DNA from: UBA8514 sp050251415
Lineage (GTDB): Bacteria > Bacillota > Clostridia > Lachnospirales > Anaerotignaceae
Reading direction: 5' to 3'
Assembly (NCBI GenBank): GCA_050251415.1
Contig: JBFWMT010000068.1
Span: forward strand, 1 to 12,081
DNA: 12,081 bases
Part shown: positions 5,894-12,081 of the stretch, piece by piece
Layout: each line of letters starts with the position of its first letter
Numbering within the stretch: position 1 is the first letter of the stretch
Program-made: the position numbers and the translations under genes
Notes under the pieces: generated by a model
The model's database searches: none
Seen by the model: the letters and a program-made list of their open reading frames with translations, nothing else
What the model was told of the DNA's origin: nothing

Positions 5894-6749
5894 AATAGGA
5901 ACTCGCAAAAGCCATCTTGCACTTACGCAAACCAACCTTGTGGCTAACGAAATAAAAAAACATTGTCCTTCAGTGGACTTTGAAATTGTAGAAATAACCA
6001 CTAAAGGAGATAAAATTTTAGATAAACCTCTTCTGGCCTTTGGCGGCAAGGGTGTTTTTGTTACAGAGTTTGAAGATGCAATTTTAAACGGAAAAATTGA
6101 TATAGCTGTCCACAGTGGTAAGGATTTGCCAACAACTTTATCCACTGGTTTAACTATTTTAGCCACACCAATGCGTGCAGACTGCCGAGATGTGCTTATA
6201 GCACCAGCAAATGAACCCTTTGACCCAAATAAGTTCTCCACCGTTGGCACAGGCAGTCTTCGCCGCGGTCAACAGCTTGAAGCCATGTACCCAAATATTA
6301 AGTGCGTGCCATTGCGAGGCAACGTGCCTACACGCCTTAAAAAATTACTGGAGAAGGAATTTGATGCTATAGTTCTTGCCGCCGCAGGGTTAGACCGCCT
6401 TGGCATAACACCCGATAACGGCTATAACTTTCAGCACCTTAACCCTAGCACCTTTATTCCAGCCGCCGCACAGGGTATTATTGCTGTTGAGGGAAAATCC
6501 GACTCACCCATTGCCAAAATTGTTGAAAAAATAAACCACACGCCAACAAATATTTGCTTTAATTGCGAGCGTGAGGTGCTGTCCCTTTTGGGTGCAGACT
6601 GTCATCAGTCTGTTGGTGTGTATTCATATATAGATCATGGCAATATCACAATTTCGGCATTTATAGGCAACAGTGGTATAAAAACCATAACCATGCCCTT
6701 GGCAGATGCAAAAAAAGCCGCAACACAACTGGCAGGTGAATTATTATGA
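5880..6749 (+). CDS. hemC: Hydroxymethylbilane synthase (porphobilinogen deaminase)
   Basis: Polymerises four porphobilinogen molecules into hydroxymethylbilane, using a dipyrromethane cofactor bound to a cysteine. The 289 residues match the family: IKIGTRKSHLALTQ near the start, AVHSGKDLPT (76-85) with catalytic Asp82, TGSLRRGQQL (124-133), LRGNVPTRLKKL (145-156), AAAQGIIAVE (195-204), and the cofactor Cys241 in LGADCHQSVG. Two motifs deviate: the residue after AVHS is Gly instead of the usual Met/Leu, and the cofactor loop reads GADCHQSVG where GGCxxPIG is common. Two adjacent ATGs (5880, 5883) follow GAGG (5871-5874), and either could be used; 5883 gives the more typical N-terminus. Overlaps both neighbours. 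Confidence 0.94.
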   Translation: MMKIKIGTRKSHLALTQTNLVANEIKKHCPSVDFEIVEITTKGDKILDKPLLAFGGKGVFVTEFEDAILNGKIDIAVHSGKDLPTTLSTGLTILATPMRADCRDVLIAPANEPFDPNKFSTVGTGSLRRGQQLEAMYPNIKCVPLRGNVPTRLKKLLEKEFDAIVLAAAGLDRLGITPDNGYNFQHLNPSTFIPAAAQGIIAVEGKSDSPIAKIVEKINHTPTNICFNCEREVLSLLGADCHQSVGVYSYIDHGNITISAFIGNSGIKTITMPLADAKKAATQLAGELL

Positions 6750-8218
6750 AAAACGGAGTAGTTTATCTGGTAGGTGCAGGTAGTGGTGACCCACTCCTTA
6801 TCACCTTAAAAGGCTTAAAGCTTATTAAGCAGTGTGATGTAATTATTTACGACCGCCTTGCTAATGATAAGCTCCTTTCCTATGCAAAAAAAGATTGTAA
6901 AAAACTGTATGCAGGCAAAACGGCTGGCAGTCATTATATGAAACAAGAAGAAATAAATTCTTTGATTGTTTCTGAAGCCAAAAAGGGGAATACCGTCGTT
7001 CGCCTTAAAGGTGGTGACCCCTTTGTTTTTGGCAGAGGCGGAGAAGAAATTATTGCTCTTCAAAGTGAAAATATTCCCTACGAAGTGGTCAGTGGTGTAA
7101 CTAGCGCCATTGCTGTGCCTGCCGCCGCCGGTATACCTGTTACCCATAGGCAAATTAGTAGAAGCGTCACTATAATTACAGGAAATACTGCTGACGAAAA
7201 TACCGTAGGTGAGGACTTTTCCACCCTTTCAAAACTAAAGGGAACTTTGGTTTTTCTTATGGGTCTTGGTAATATAGAAAAAATATGCAATGGACTGATG
7301 TTCCACGGCAAATCTGCTGATACCCCTTGTGCGGTAATCAGTGATGGAACAACAAAAAATCAGCTTACAATTAGGGCAACCCTTAATACCTTGGCTGAAA
7401 AATCAAAAAATAGTGCTATAAAATCCCCAGCCATTATAGTTGTTGGTGAGGTATGCAATTTGGATTTTTCCAAAACAGTCTCCAATCCGCTGAATAATAT
7501 AAATATTGGTGTTACAGGCACACAGGATTTTACCTGTAAACTTTCCCAAAAATTAGAATCCCTTGGGGCTAATGTGTACCCAATGGCTTTTTCAACTGTT
7601 ACAGAAATTGAAAGTGCTGATTTTGACAATGCAATAATAAATATAAAAAATTATACATGGATAGCTTTTACAAGCACCAATGCCGTAAAAATATTTTTTA
7701 ATCGCCTTAAAATTATGGGTGTGGATATCCGTTCACTTTTCCACATAAAGTTTGCAGTCATAGGCGAAGGCACACAGTCTGCCCTTGGTAATTTCGGCAT
7801 AAATGCAGACCTTATGCCCTCTGCATTTACCTCCGAGGCACTTGGGGAGGCTCTTTTGTCCACAATTTCTTCGGAAGATAAAGTACTTATCCCCCGTGCG
7901 GTGCAAGGCAGTGAACAACTTACCGCACCACTAACCCCTTGCCAGTATACAGAGATTAAAATATATGATATAACCGTAGACACCACCTTTACACTTCCAA
8001 CGGCTTTAGATTATATAACCTTTGCCAGTGCGTCAGGTGTTCGCAATTTTTTTGATGTTCTCAAGCTGAAATTAAAAAATGCAACAATTCCCGTTGCCAT
8101 TGGCGATGTAACAGCACAGGCGCTTAAAGCACGGTCAATCACAAACTATATAGCTGCAGATACCTTTACAGCAGACGGTATTGCCCAAAAAATACTAAAT
8201 GAGGTGACAAATAAATGA
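6746..8218 (+). CDS. cobA-hemD: Fused uroporphyrinogen-III C-methyltransferase / uroporphyrinogen-III synthase
   Basis: A 490-residue two-enzyme fusion. Residues 1 to about 240 are the SAM-dependent methyltransferase (SUMT, CobA) that converts uroporphyrinogen III to precorrin-2: VYLVGAGSGDP (6-16), RLKGGDPFVFGRGGEE (86-101), SGVTSAIAVPAAAGIPVTHR (116-135). Residues about 252-488 are uroporphyrinogen-III synthase (HemD), which closes hydroxymethylbilane with inversion of ring D: VTGTQDFTCKL, IAFTSTNAVKIFF, FAVIGEGTQSAL, VLIPRAVQG, ITFASASGVRNFF and PVAIGDVTAQAL, the usual two-lobed pattern. Such fusions are common in Clostridia, and the catalytic order here is C-terminal domain first. Start ATG 6746 overlaps the hemC stop (ATGA), with AGGTG at 7 bases. 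The product branches to siroheme and cobalamin. Confidence 0.94.
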   Translation: MKNGVVYLVGAGSGDPLLITLKGLKLIKQCDVIIYDRLANDKLLSYAKKDCKKLYAGKTAGSHYMKQEEINSLIVSEAKKGNTVVRLKGGDPFVFGRGGEEIIALQSENIPYEVVSGVTSAIAVPAAAGIPVTHRQISRSVTIITGNTADENTVGEDFSTLSKLKGTLVFLMGLGNIEKICNGLMFHGKSADTPCAVISDGTTKNQLTIRATLNTLAEKSKNSAIKSPAIIVVGEVCNLDFSKTVSNPLNNINIGVTGTQDFTCKLSQKLESLGANVYPMAFSTVTEIESADFDNAIINIKNYTWIAFTSTNAVKIFFNRLKIMGVDIRSLFHIKFAVIGEGTQSALGNFGINADLMPSAFTSEALGEALLSTISSEDKVLIPRAVQGSEQLTAPLTPCQYTEIKIYDITVDTTFTLPTALDYITFASASGVRNFFDVLKLKLKNATIPVAIGDVTAQALKARSITNYIAADTFTADGIAQKILNEVTNK

Positions 8219-9183
8219 ATAGATTAAGACGACTTCGCACTAGCGAAACTATGAGGAAAATGGTACGAGAAACCTTTATAACGACCTCAGACCTTATATA
8301 TCCAATGTTTATAATTGAGGGTGAAAATATAAAAGAATCTGTGCCCAGTATGCCCAATGTTTTTCGCTATTCCATAGATCAGCTAGATGAAATATTAGAG
8401 GAAGTAAATAACAGTAAAATCTCTGGCATCCTTATTTTCGGCATTCCAAAGGAAAAGGACGAAATGGCCAGTGGCGCTTACGCCCATGACGGCATAACCC
8501 AGCGTGCAGTGCGTTTCATTAAATCCAAATATCCTTCCATGCTAGTAATTGCCGATGTTTGCCTTTGCGAGTACACAAACCATGGTCACTGCGGCGTTAT
8601 TTGCGGCAATGAAATCTTAAATGACGAAACCCTTCCACTGCTGGCAAAAATGAGCGTTAGCCTTGCAGATGCAGGCGCAGATATTATTGCCCCATCAGAT
8701 ATGATGGACGGACGTGTTGGATATATTCGCAATGCATTAGATGAAAATGGGTTTAAGAATACGCCTATTATGGCATACAGTGCGAAGTTTGCCAGCGGCT
8801 ATTATTCACCCTTCCGAGATGCAGCGGATAGTGCCCCTTCCTTTGGCGACAGAAAAACCTACCAAATGGATTTTGCCAACGTAAACGAGGCACTGCGTGA
8901 AGTTGCAGATGACATTGAAGAAGGTGCCGATATCGTTATGGTTAAACCAGCCCTCGCCTACCTTGATGTAGTGCGTGCTGTTGCGGATAATTTTAATATT
9001 CCTCTCGCCACCTATAACGTAAGCGGAGAATACGCTATGGTTAAATCCGCCGCGCAAAACGGCTGGATAGACGAGAAACGGATTGTAACAGAAAATCTTG
9101 TTGCCATGAAAAGAGCAGGTGCAAAGATACTAATTACATACCATGCTTTAGATATGGCAAAATGGTTATTGGAGGAAATTTAA
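8215..9183 (+). CDS. hemB: Delta-aminolevulinic acid dehydratase (porphobilinogen synthase)
   Basis: Condenses two 5-aminolevulinate molecules to porphobilinogen. The 322-residue product is full length. Active-site lysines are visible as Lys191 in AYSAKFASGYYSPFRDA and Lys244 in VMVKPALAYLD. The sequence DVCLCEYTNHGHCG (114-127) supplies Cys116, Cys118 and Cys126, the three-cysteine catalytic zinc site, so this is a zinc-type rather than the aspartate-rich magnesium-type enzyme. Start ATG 8215 overlaps the cobA-hemD TGA by four bases, with GAGGTG (8201-8206) at 8 bases. The stop codon shares one base with the hemL start. Confidence 0.97.
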   Translation: MNRLRRLRTSETMRKMVRETFITTSDLIYPMFIIEGENIKESVPSMPNVFRYSIDQLDEILEEVNNSKISGILIFGIPKEKDEMASGAYAHDGITQRAVRFIKSKYPSMLVIADVCLCEYTNHGHCGVICGNEILNDETLPLLAKMSVSLADAGADIIAPSDMMDGRVGYIRNALDENGFKNTPIMAYSAKFASGYYSPFRDAADSAPSFGDRKTYQMDFANVNEALREVADDIEEGADIVMVKPALAYLDVVRAVADNFNIPLATYNVSGEYAMVKSAAQNGWIDEKRIVTENLVAMKRAGAKILITYHALDMAKWLLEEI

Positions 9184-10448
9184 TGAATACAACAATATCA
9201 AAAAACCTGTTTGAACAGGCAAAAAAACTTATGCCCGGTGGGGTGAATAGCCCTGTGCGTGCTTTTAATGCAGTAAACCGTAATCCGCTTTTTATAAACC
9301 ACGCAAAAGGCAGTAAAATTTATGATGAAGATCATAATGAATTTATCGATTATGTTTGCTCTTGGGGGCCTGGCATTTTAGGTCACGCCCATCCACAGGT
9401 AATTGAGGCAGTGCAAAAGGCATGTTGTGACGGCCTAACCTTTGGTGCGCCAACAAAAAAAGAGGTTGAAATAGCTGAACTTATAAATGAGCTTATGCCA
9501 TCAATGGAAATGCTTCGTTTGGTAAGCAGTGGTACAGAGGCAGTAATGAGTGCAGTTCGTGCTGCACGTGGCTTTACAGGACGAGATATAATAGTTAAAT
9601 TTAAGGGCTGCTATCATGGTCATAGTGATGGTCTTTTGGTTAAAAGCGGTTCGGGGTTACTTAGTAATGCCGTACCCGATAGTGCAGGCGTACCAAAAGG
9701 ATACACCGATTATACCCTTATTGCAGAATATAATAACAAAGACTCCGTTTCACAACTATTTGATACCTACGGTGATAAAATAGCTTGTGTAGTTGTTGAG
9801 CCTGTTGCGGCAAATATGGGTGTTGTTCTGCCAGAAAGCGACTTCCTTCCTTTTTTGCGTAAAATAACACAGGATAACGATGCCCTTTTAATATTTGATG
9901 AAGTAATAACAGGTTTTAGGCTTGGCTTAGGTGGTGCACAGCAATATTTTAACGTAAAACCAGATTTGACTACTTTGGGGAAAATTGTTGGCGGTGGTAT
10001 GCCAGTTGGCGTTTACGGTGGTCGTAAAGATATTATGAGTACCGTTTCGCCCCTTGGCAAAGTATATCAGGCTGGCACGCTTTCGGGTAACCCTGTTGCC
10101 GTTACAGCAGGCATAGAAACCTTAAAACTTCTTAAAGCAAATCCGTCCCTTTATGCACAAATAGACCAAAATGCAGAAAAAATTGAAAAAGCTTTTCTTT
10201 CTTCAAATGCTAATGTACATGTAAACCGTATAGGCTCCCTTATGTCTGCATTTTTTACAGCCACACCTGTTATCGACTATAACACAACACTATCTTCAAA
10301 TACAGACCGTTATGCTAAGTACTTCTGCCATATGCTTGAAAACGGTATATATATAGCACCATCACAGTTTGAGGCAATGTTTATATCTGCGGCACATACC
10401 AATGAAGATATAGAAAAAACCTGTAATGCTATTTTGGCATTGAGCTAA
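9183..10448 (+). CDS. hemL: Glutamate-1-semialdehyde 2,1-aminomutase
   Basis: PLP enzyme that isomerises glutamate-1-semialdehyde, the HemA product, to 5-aminolevulinate. The 421-residue product shows MPGGVNSPVRAF near the N-terminus, SSGTEAVMSAVRAARG (115-130), GCYHGHSDG (142-150), IFDEVITGFR (237-246, Asp239 contacting the PLP ring nitrogen) and the PLP lysine Lys267 in TTLGKIVGGGMPVG. It is complete and typical in length. Start ATG 9183 (TAATG overlap with hemB) has GGAGG (9171-9175) at 7 bases; an in-frame ATG at 9162 lies inside hemB and is less likely. Last gene of the operon. No clear intrinsic terminator follows, so some read-through into the next gene is possible. Confidence 0.97.
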   Translation: MNTTISKNLFEQAKKLMPGGVNSPVRAFNAVNRNPLFINHAKGSKIYDEDHNEFIDYVCSWGPGILGHAHPQVIEAVQKACCDGLTFGAPTKKEVEIAELINELMPSMEMLRLVSSGTEAVMSAVRAARGFTGRDIIVKFKGCYHGHSDGLLVKSGSGLLSNAVPDSAGVPKGYTDYTLIAEYNNKDSVSQLFDTYGDKIACVVVEPVAANMGVVLPESDFLPFLRKITQDNDALLIFDEVITGFRLGLGGAQQYFNVKPDLTTLGKIVGGGMPVGVYGGRKDIMSTVSPLGKVYQAGTLSGNPVAVTAGIETLKLLKANPSLYAQIDQNAEKIEKAFLSSNANVHVNRIGSLMSAFFTATPVIDYNTTLSSNTDRYAKYFCHMLENGIYIAPSQFEAMFISAAHTNEDIEKTCNAILALS

Positions 10449-10527
10449 ACTTGGTTAATAAAGGCAGTTAAACTTTTATTTTTCTATGTATTTTTAATAC
10501 CTTTAATCGATTTTTTAACCACCTATA

Positions 10528-10536
10528 TGGTATATT
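10528..10536 (+). promoter_or_regulatory. Extended -10 promoter of the 150-aa unknown gene
   Basis: TGGTATATT gives an extended -10 element (-10 box 10531-10536). The -35 region is poor (TCGATT near 10507-10512). Start near 10543 would leave a very short leader that begins next to the ribosome binding site. Confidence 0.45.
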
Positions 10537-10559
10537 ACTGAATTAGGAGGAAATTAAAT

Positions 10560-11012
10560 ATGGCAATAGAAATTATCAATCCACTATCACCTAACATAAT
10601 TTGTGTATGCGTTAATGATGTTGTAGATGGAAATGCAAATGGCAAGTTTTATCATTGTTATTCAAAACAGCCTGTTCACTTTACCGATATATGCAACTTA
10701 GTTCTTAAACTAGAAGATTTATTTGATGAAATAAACTTTCCTGAAGCATCAACAAAAATAAGAAACTTTTTAAAAAATAAAACCCAAACAGTAGGAGAGG
10801 AGCTTGAAAAACATATGACACCAAAAGAAGTAACCGACCAAAAAGGCTCAAAAGCAACCTTTGTTGTTCATGTACAATACAGACAAAACTCTACATGGCA
10901 AGGCAATGTTATTTGGGCAGATAAAAACATAACCAAAAATTTCAGAAGTGCTCTGGAGCTTTTAAAATTAATGGACCAAGCATTAAATGAACCTGAAGAA
11001 AAACAGAAATAA
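10560..11012 (+). CDS. Conserved-looking small protein of unknown function
   Basis: I do not recognise a named family. The 150-residue product is soluble, with no signal peptide or membrane segment. The N-terminal half (MAIEIINPLSP to about residue 70) mixes strands and a helix around LEDLFDEINFP. The C-terminal half has a strand-rich stretch ATFVVHVQYRQNSTWQGNVI (about 99-118) followed by an amphipathic helix NFRSALELLKLMDQAL (about 127-142), and a charged tail. The alternating pattern and even codon use suggest a real gene. AGGAGG (10545-10550) sits 9 bases before the ATG. It lies 111 bases after hemL on the same strand but seems to have its own promoter, so a link to tetrapyrrole synthesis is not implied. 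Confidence 0.8.
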   Translation: MAIEIINPLSPNIICVCVNDVVDGNANGKFYHCYSKQPVHFTDICNLVLKLEDLFDEINFPEASTKIRNFLKNKTQTVGEELEKHMTPKEVTDQKGSKATFVVHVQYRQNSTWQGNVIWADKNITKNFRSALELLKLMDQALNEPEEKQK

Positions 11013-11029
11013 GAAATTAGAATTAAAAT

Positions 11030-11075
11030 AAAAGTCGGTATTTTCAAAAGTTAATCCCTTGAAATACCGACTTTT
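11030..11075. terminator. Bidirectional terminator between convergent genes
   Basis: A perfect 14-bp stem (11030-11043 pairing with 11062-11075), extendable past a one-base bulge, ends in an 11- to 18-base loop. Plus-strand RNA leaves the stem in UUUU then an AU-rich run; minus-strand RNA leaves in UUUUAUUUUAAUU. It lies 17 bases after the 150-aa gene and 55 bases after the stop of the converging repeat-protein gene, so it can serve both. Confidence 0.82.
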
Positions 11076-11130
11076 CAGTTATTTAAAATTAATTTTCAAC
11101 GTGCGTACAAAATGTCTGTTTACTAATTTT

Positions 11131-12081
11131 TTATAAATTCACATCAACATCTGTTACATAACCATCTTCGTCCAGTGTAAGTACTACTTCCATGTCGTCT
11201 TCATTATCGTCATATGCGCTCTTAAGGCCAGATACTGTGTTTTTATAATCATTATCATTGTCAATGTCTACATCATTGTCCAAATCATAGGTAACCGTTC
11301 TGCTACTTGTTTTAACCTTTATTGAATCGTCCGATGTACTTACAGAAGTAACCTCACCTTTAACTTCATAAACATAGCCTGTAATTTCAGTCACCTCATC
11401 ATCACTGTTAAGGGTAACTTTAAGTTCCATCTTCTTGTCATCTTCATGAGCTTCTTCCATATCGTCAAAATCTTCTATAGTTCTTGAACGTCCATCTTTA
11501 ATATCGATATCACAATCGTCACTATCCTCAAAGTCGTAGTAATCACTGTCTCCAGAAACCCTTAGTCTTGCGGAGGTAAGGGATGAAAGCTTACCAGAGA
11601 TATCCCCTGAGCTTCCTTTAGTTATATAAACCTTAGTTACCTCACCACCATCCAACTCCAGCTTAACTGAATCACCTCTTTCAGCATGGCTGTCAATATA
11701 GCTGTAACTCTTGCTTGAATCGTTATAATAAAAAGTTACGTTTGAGGAATCCTCATCGTCAAAATCATAGGTTTCTGATGAACCGCTTTCCTTAATCTTT
11801 ATATGTTCATCTGTCATGCTATAAAAAGTACCCTTAACTTCATCCTCGTCCTCGGTTACAAGGTTAACTTTGGTAACCTCATTATCGTCATTTAAAGTAA
11901 GCTCTATGGTTTCACCCTTTTCAGCTTTGCTTTTAACCCTAGAATAGGTAGAATCATCTCCGTCAATTTCAAAATCAACGTCTTCTTCGTCATCGTTCTT
12001 AAAATCATAGGTTTTTGAGGAACCACTTTTTTTAATCTCAATTTCATCTGAACTTATGCTTAAAAAAGTACCCTCTACTTC
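11131..12081 (-). CDS. Acidic repeat protein, C-terminal part (partial, runs off the right edge)
   Basis: The minus-strand frame is open from the edge to the stop at 11131, giving at least 316 residues; the ATG at 11817 is internal. The visible part is four tandem units of about 79 residues, each opening with a pattern like EVKGTFxSxSxDxIxIKxSG, passing TYDF, and ending in LxLxxDxEVTKV. Composition is very acidic (Asp/Glu/Ser rich), with alternating residues suggesting small beta domains. There is no membrane anchor or sorting signal at the C-terminus. Comparable beta-repeat arrays occur in clostridial surface proteins with S-layer homology domains, so a secreted envelope protein is my inference; the signal peptide and any anchoring domain would lie outside the window. 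Confidence 0.82.
   Translation of the reverse strand, partial: EVEGTFLSISSDEIEIKKSGSSKTYDFKNDDEEDVDFEIDGDDSTYSRVKSKAEKGETIELTLNDDNEVTKVNLVTEDEDEVKGTFYSMTDEHIKIKESGSSETYDFDDEDSSNVTFYYNDSSKSYSYIDSHAERGDSVKLELDGGEVTKVYITKGSSGDISGKLSSLTSARLRVSGDSDYYDFEDSDDCDIDIKDGRSRTIEDFDDMEEAHEDDKKMELKVTLNSDDEVTEITGYVYEVKGEVTSVSTSDDSIKVKTSSRTVTYDLDNDVDIDNDNDYKNTVSGLKSAYDDNEDDMEVVLTLDEDGYVTDVDVNL
11134..11367 (-). repeat. Acidic repeat unit 4 (C-terminal)
   Basis: Seventy-eight residues from EVKGEVTSVS to the last residue. The unit ends LTLDEDGYVTDVDVNL and the stop codon follows at once, so the protein finishes on a complete repeat. Confidence 0.75.
11368..11604 (-). repeat. Acidic repeat unit 3
   Basis: Seventy-nine residues from DISGKLSS to GYVY, more diverged: SGDSDYYDF stands where units 1 and 2 have SGSSxTYDF. 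The ending LNSDDEVTEI matches the unit consensus. Confidence 0.72.
11605..11841 (-). repeat. Acidic repeat unit 2
   Basis: Seventy-nine residues from EVKGTFYS to YITKGSSG. It shares IKxSGSSxTYDF and the SxAExGxxxxLxL block with unit 1. Confidence 0.8.
11842..12081 (-). repeat. Acidic repeat unit 1 (first visible, may be cut)
   Basis: Eighty residues from EVEGTF to the acidic TEDED linker. At DNA level it matches unit 2 at an exact 240-bp offset: AAAATCATAGGTTT recurs at 12001 and 11761, and AAAAAGTACCC recurs at the start of both units. This suggests a fairly recent duplication. Confidence 0.8.

Noticed and set aside
10449..10520. Terminator after hemL
   Set aside because: Only 4-5 bp AT stems (such as GTATT/AATAC at 10488-10500) and distant GGTTAA/TTAACC arms are found; none is convincing.
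11815..11817. ATG as the start of a complete 228-aa gene
   Set aside because: The same frame stays open to the window edge and encodes another copy of the repeat, so this Met is internal and the gene is partial.

Overview
The window looks like a chromosomal segment from a low-GC, Gram-positive anaerobe of the class Clostridia. Supporting this are AT-rich DNA, strong AGGAGG-type ribosome binding sites, sigma-A promoters with consensus boxes, an MgtC/SapB protein, an AEC transporter, and a tetrapyrrole operon carrying a CobA-HemD fusion. I cannot name genus or species from the sequence. There is no mobile element, CRISPR array, tRNA or prophage gene in view.

Layout, left to right. (1) Positions 1-565 hold no gene. 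They carry three tandem near-consensus promoters on the minus strand and a leader with a boxA-like element, and read leftward into what should be a ribosomal RNA operon beyond the left edge. (2) secG lies on the minus strand with its own extended -10 promoter and a strong terminator. (3) An MgtC/SapB-family membrane protein (minus) and an AEC-family permease (plus) are divergently transcribed. (4) A secreted CE4 polysaccharide deacetylase (minus) is convergent with the permease and divergent from the next operon. (5) A tight six-gene plus-strand operon, hemA - precorrin-2 dehydrogenase - hemC - cobA/hemD - hemB - hemL, has every gene overlapping the next by 1-14 bases. (6) A 150-aa protein of unknown function has its own promoter. 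(7) A hairpin separates it from a convergent minus-strand gene, cut by the right edge, that encodes a very acidic protein made of ~79-residue repeats.

How the genes work together. The operon covers the whole path from glutamyl-tRNA to uroporphyrinogen III: HemA and HemL make 5-aminolevulinate, HemB makes porphobilinogen, HemC makes hydroxymethylbilane, and HemD closes the ring. The CobA half then methylates uroporphyrinogen III to precorrin-2, and the CysG-N-like enzyme oxidises that to sirohydrochlorin. No gene for the decarboxylation branch to heme (hemE onward) is present here, so the operon as seen points to siroheme and/or cobalamin. The flanking genes are membrane or envelope functions with no evident link to it.

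I do not see a convincing undescribed multi-gene system. The parts most worth a second look are the triplicated rRNA promoter with its shared start-site motif, the acidic repeat protein, the 150-aa unknown, and departures from usual family motifs in HemA and HemC.
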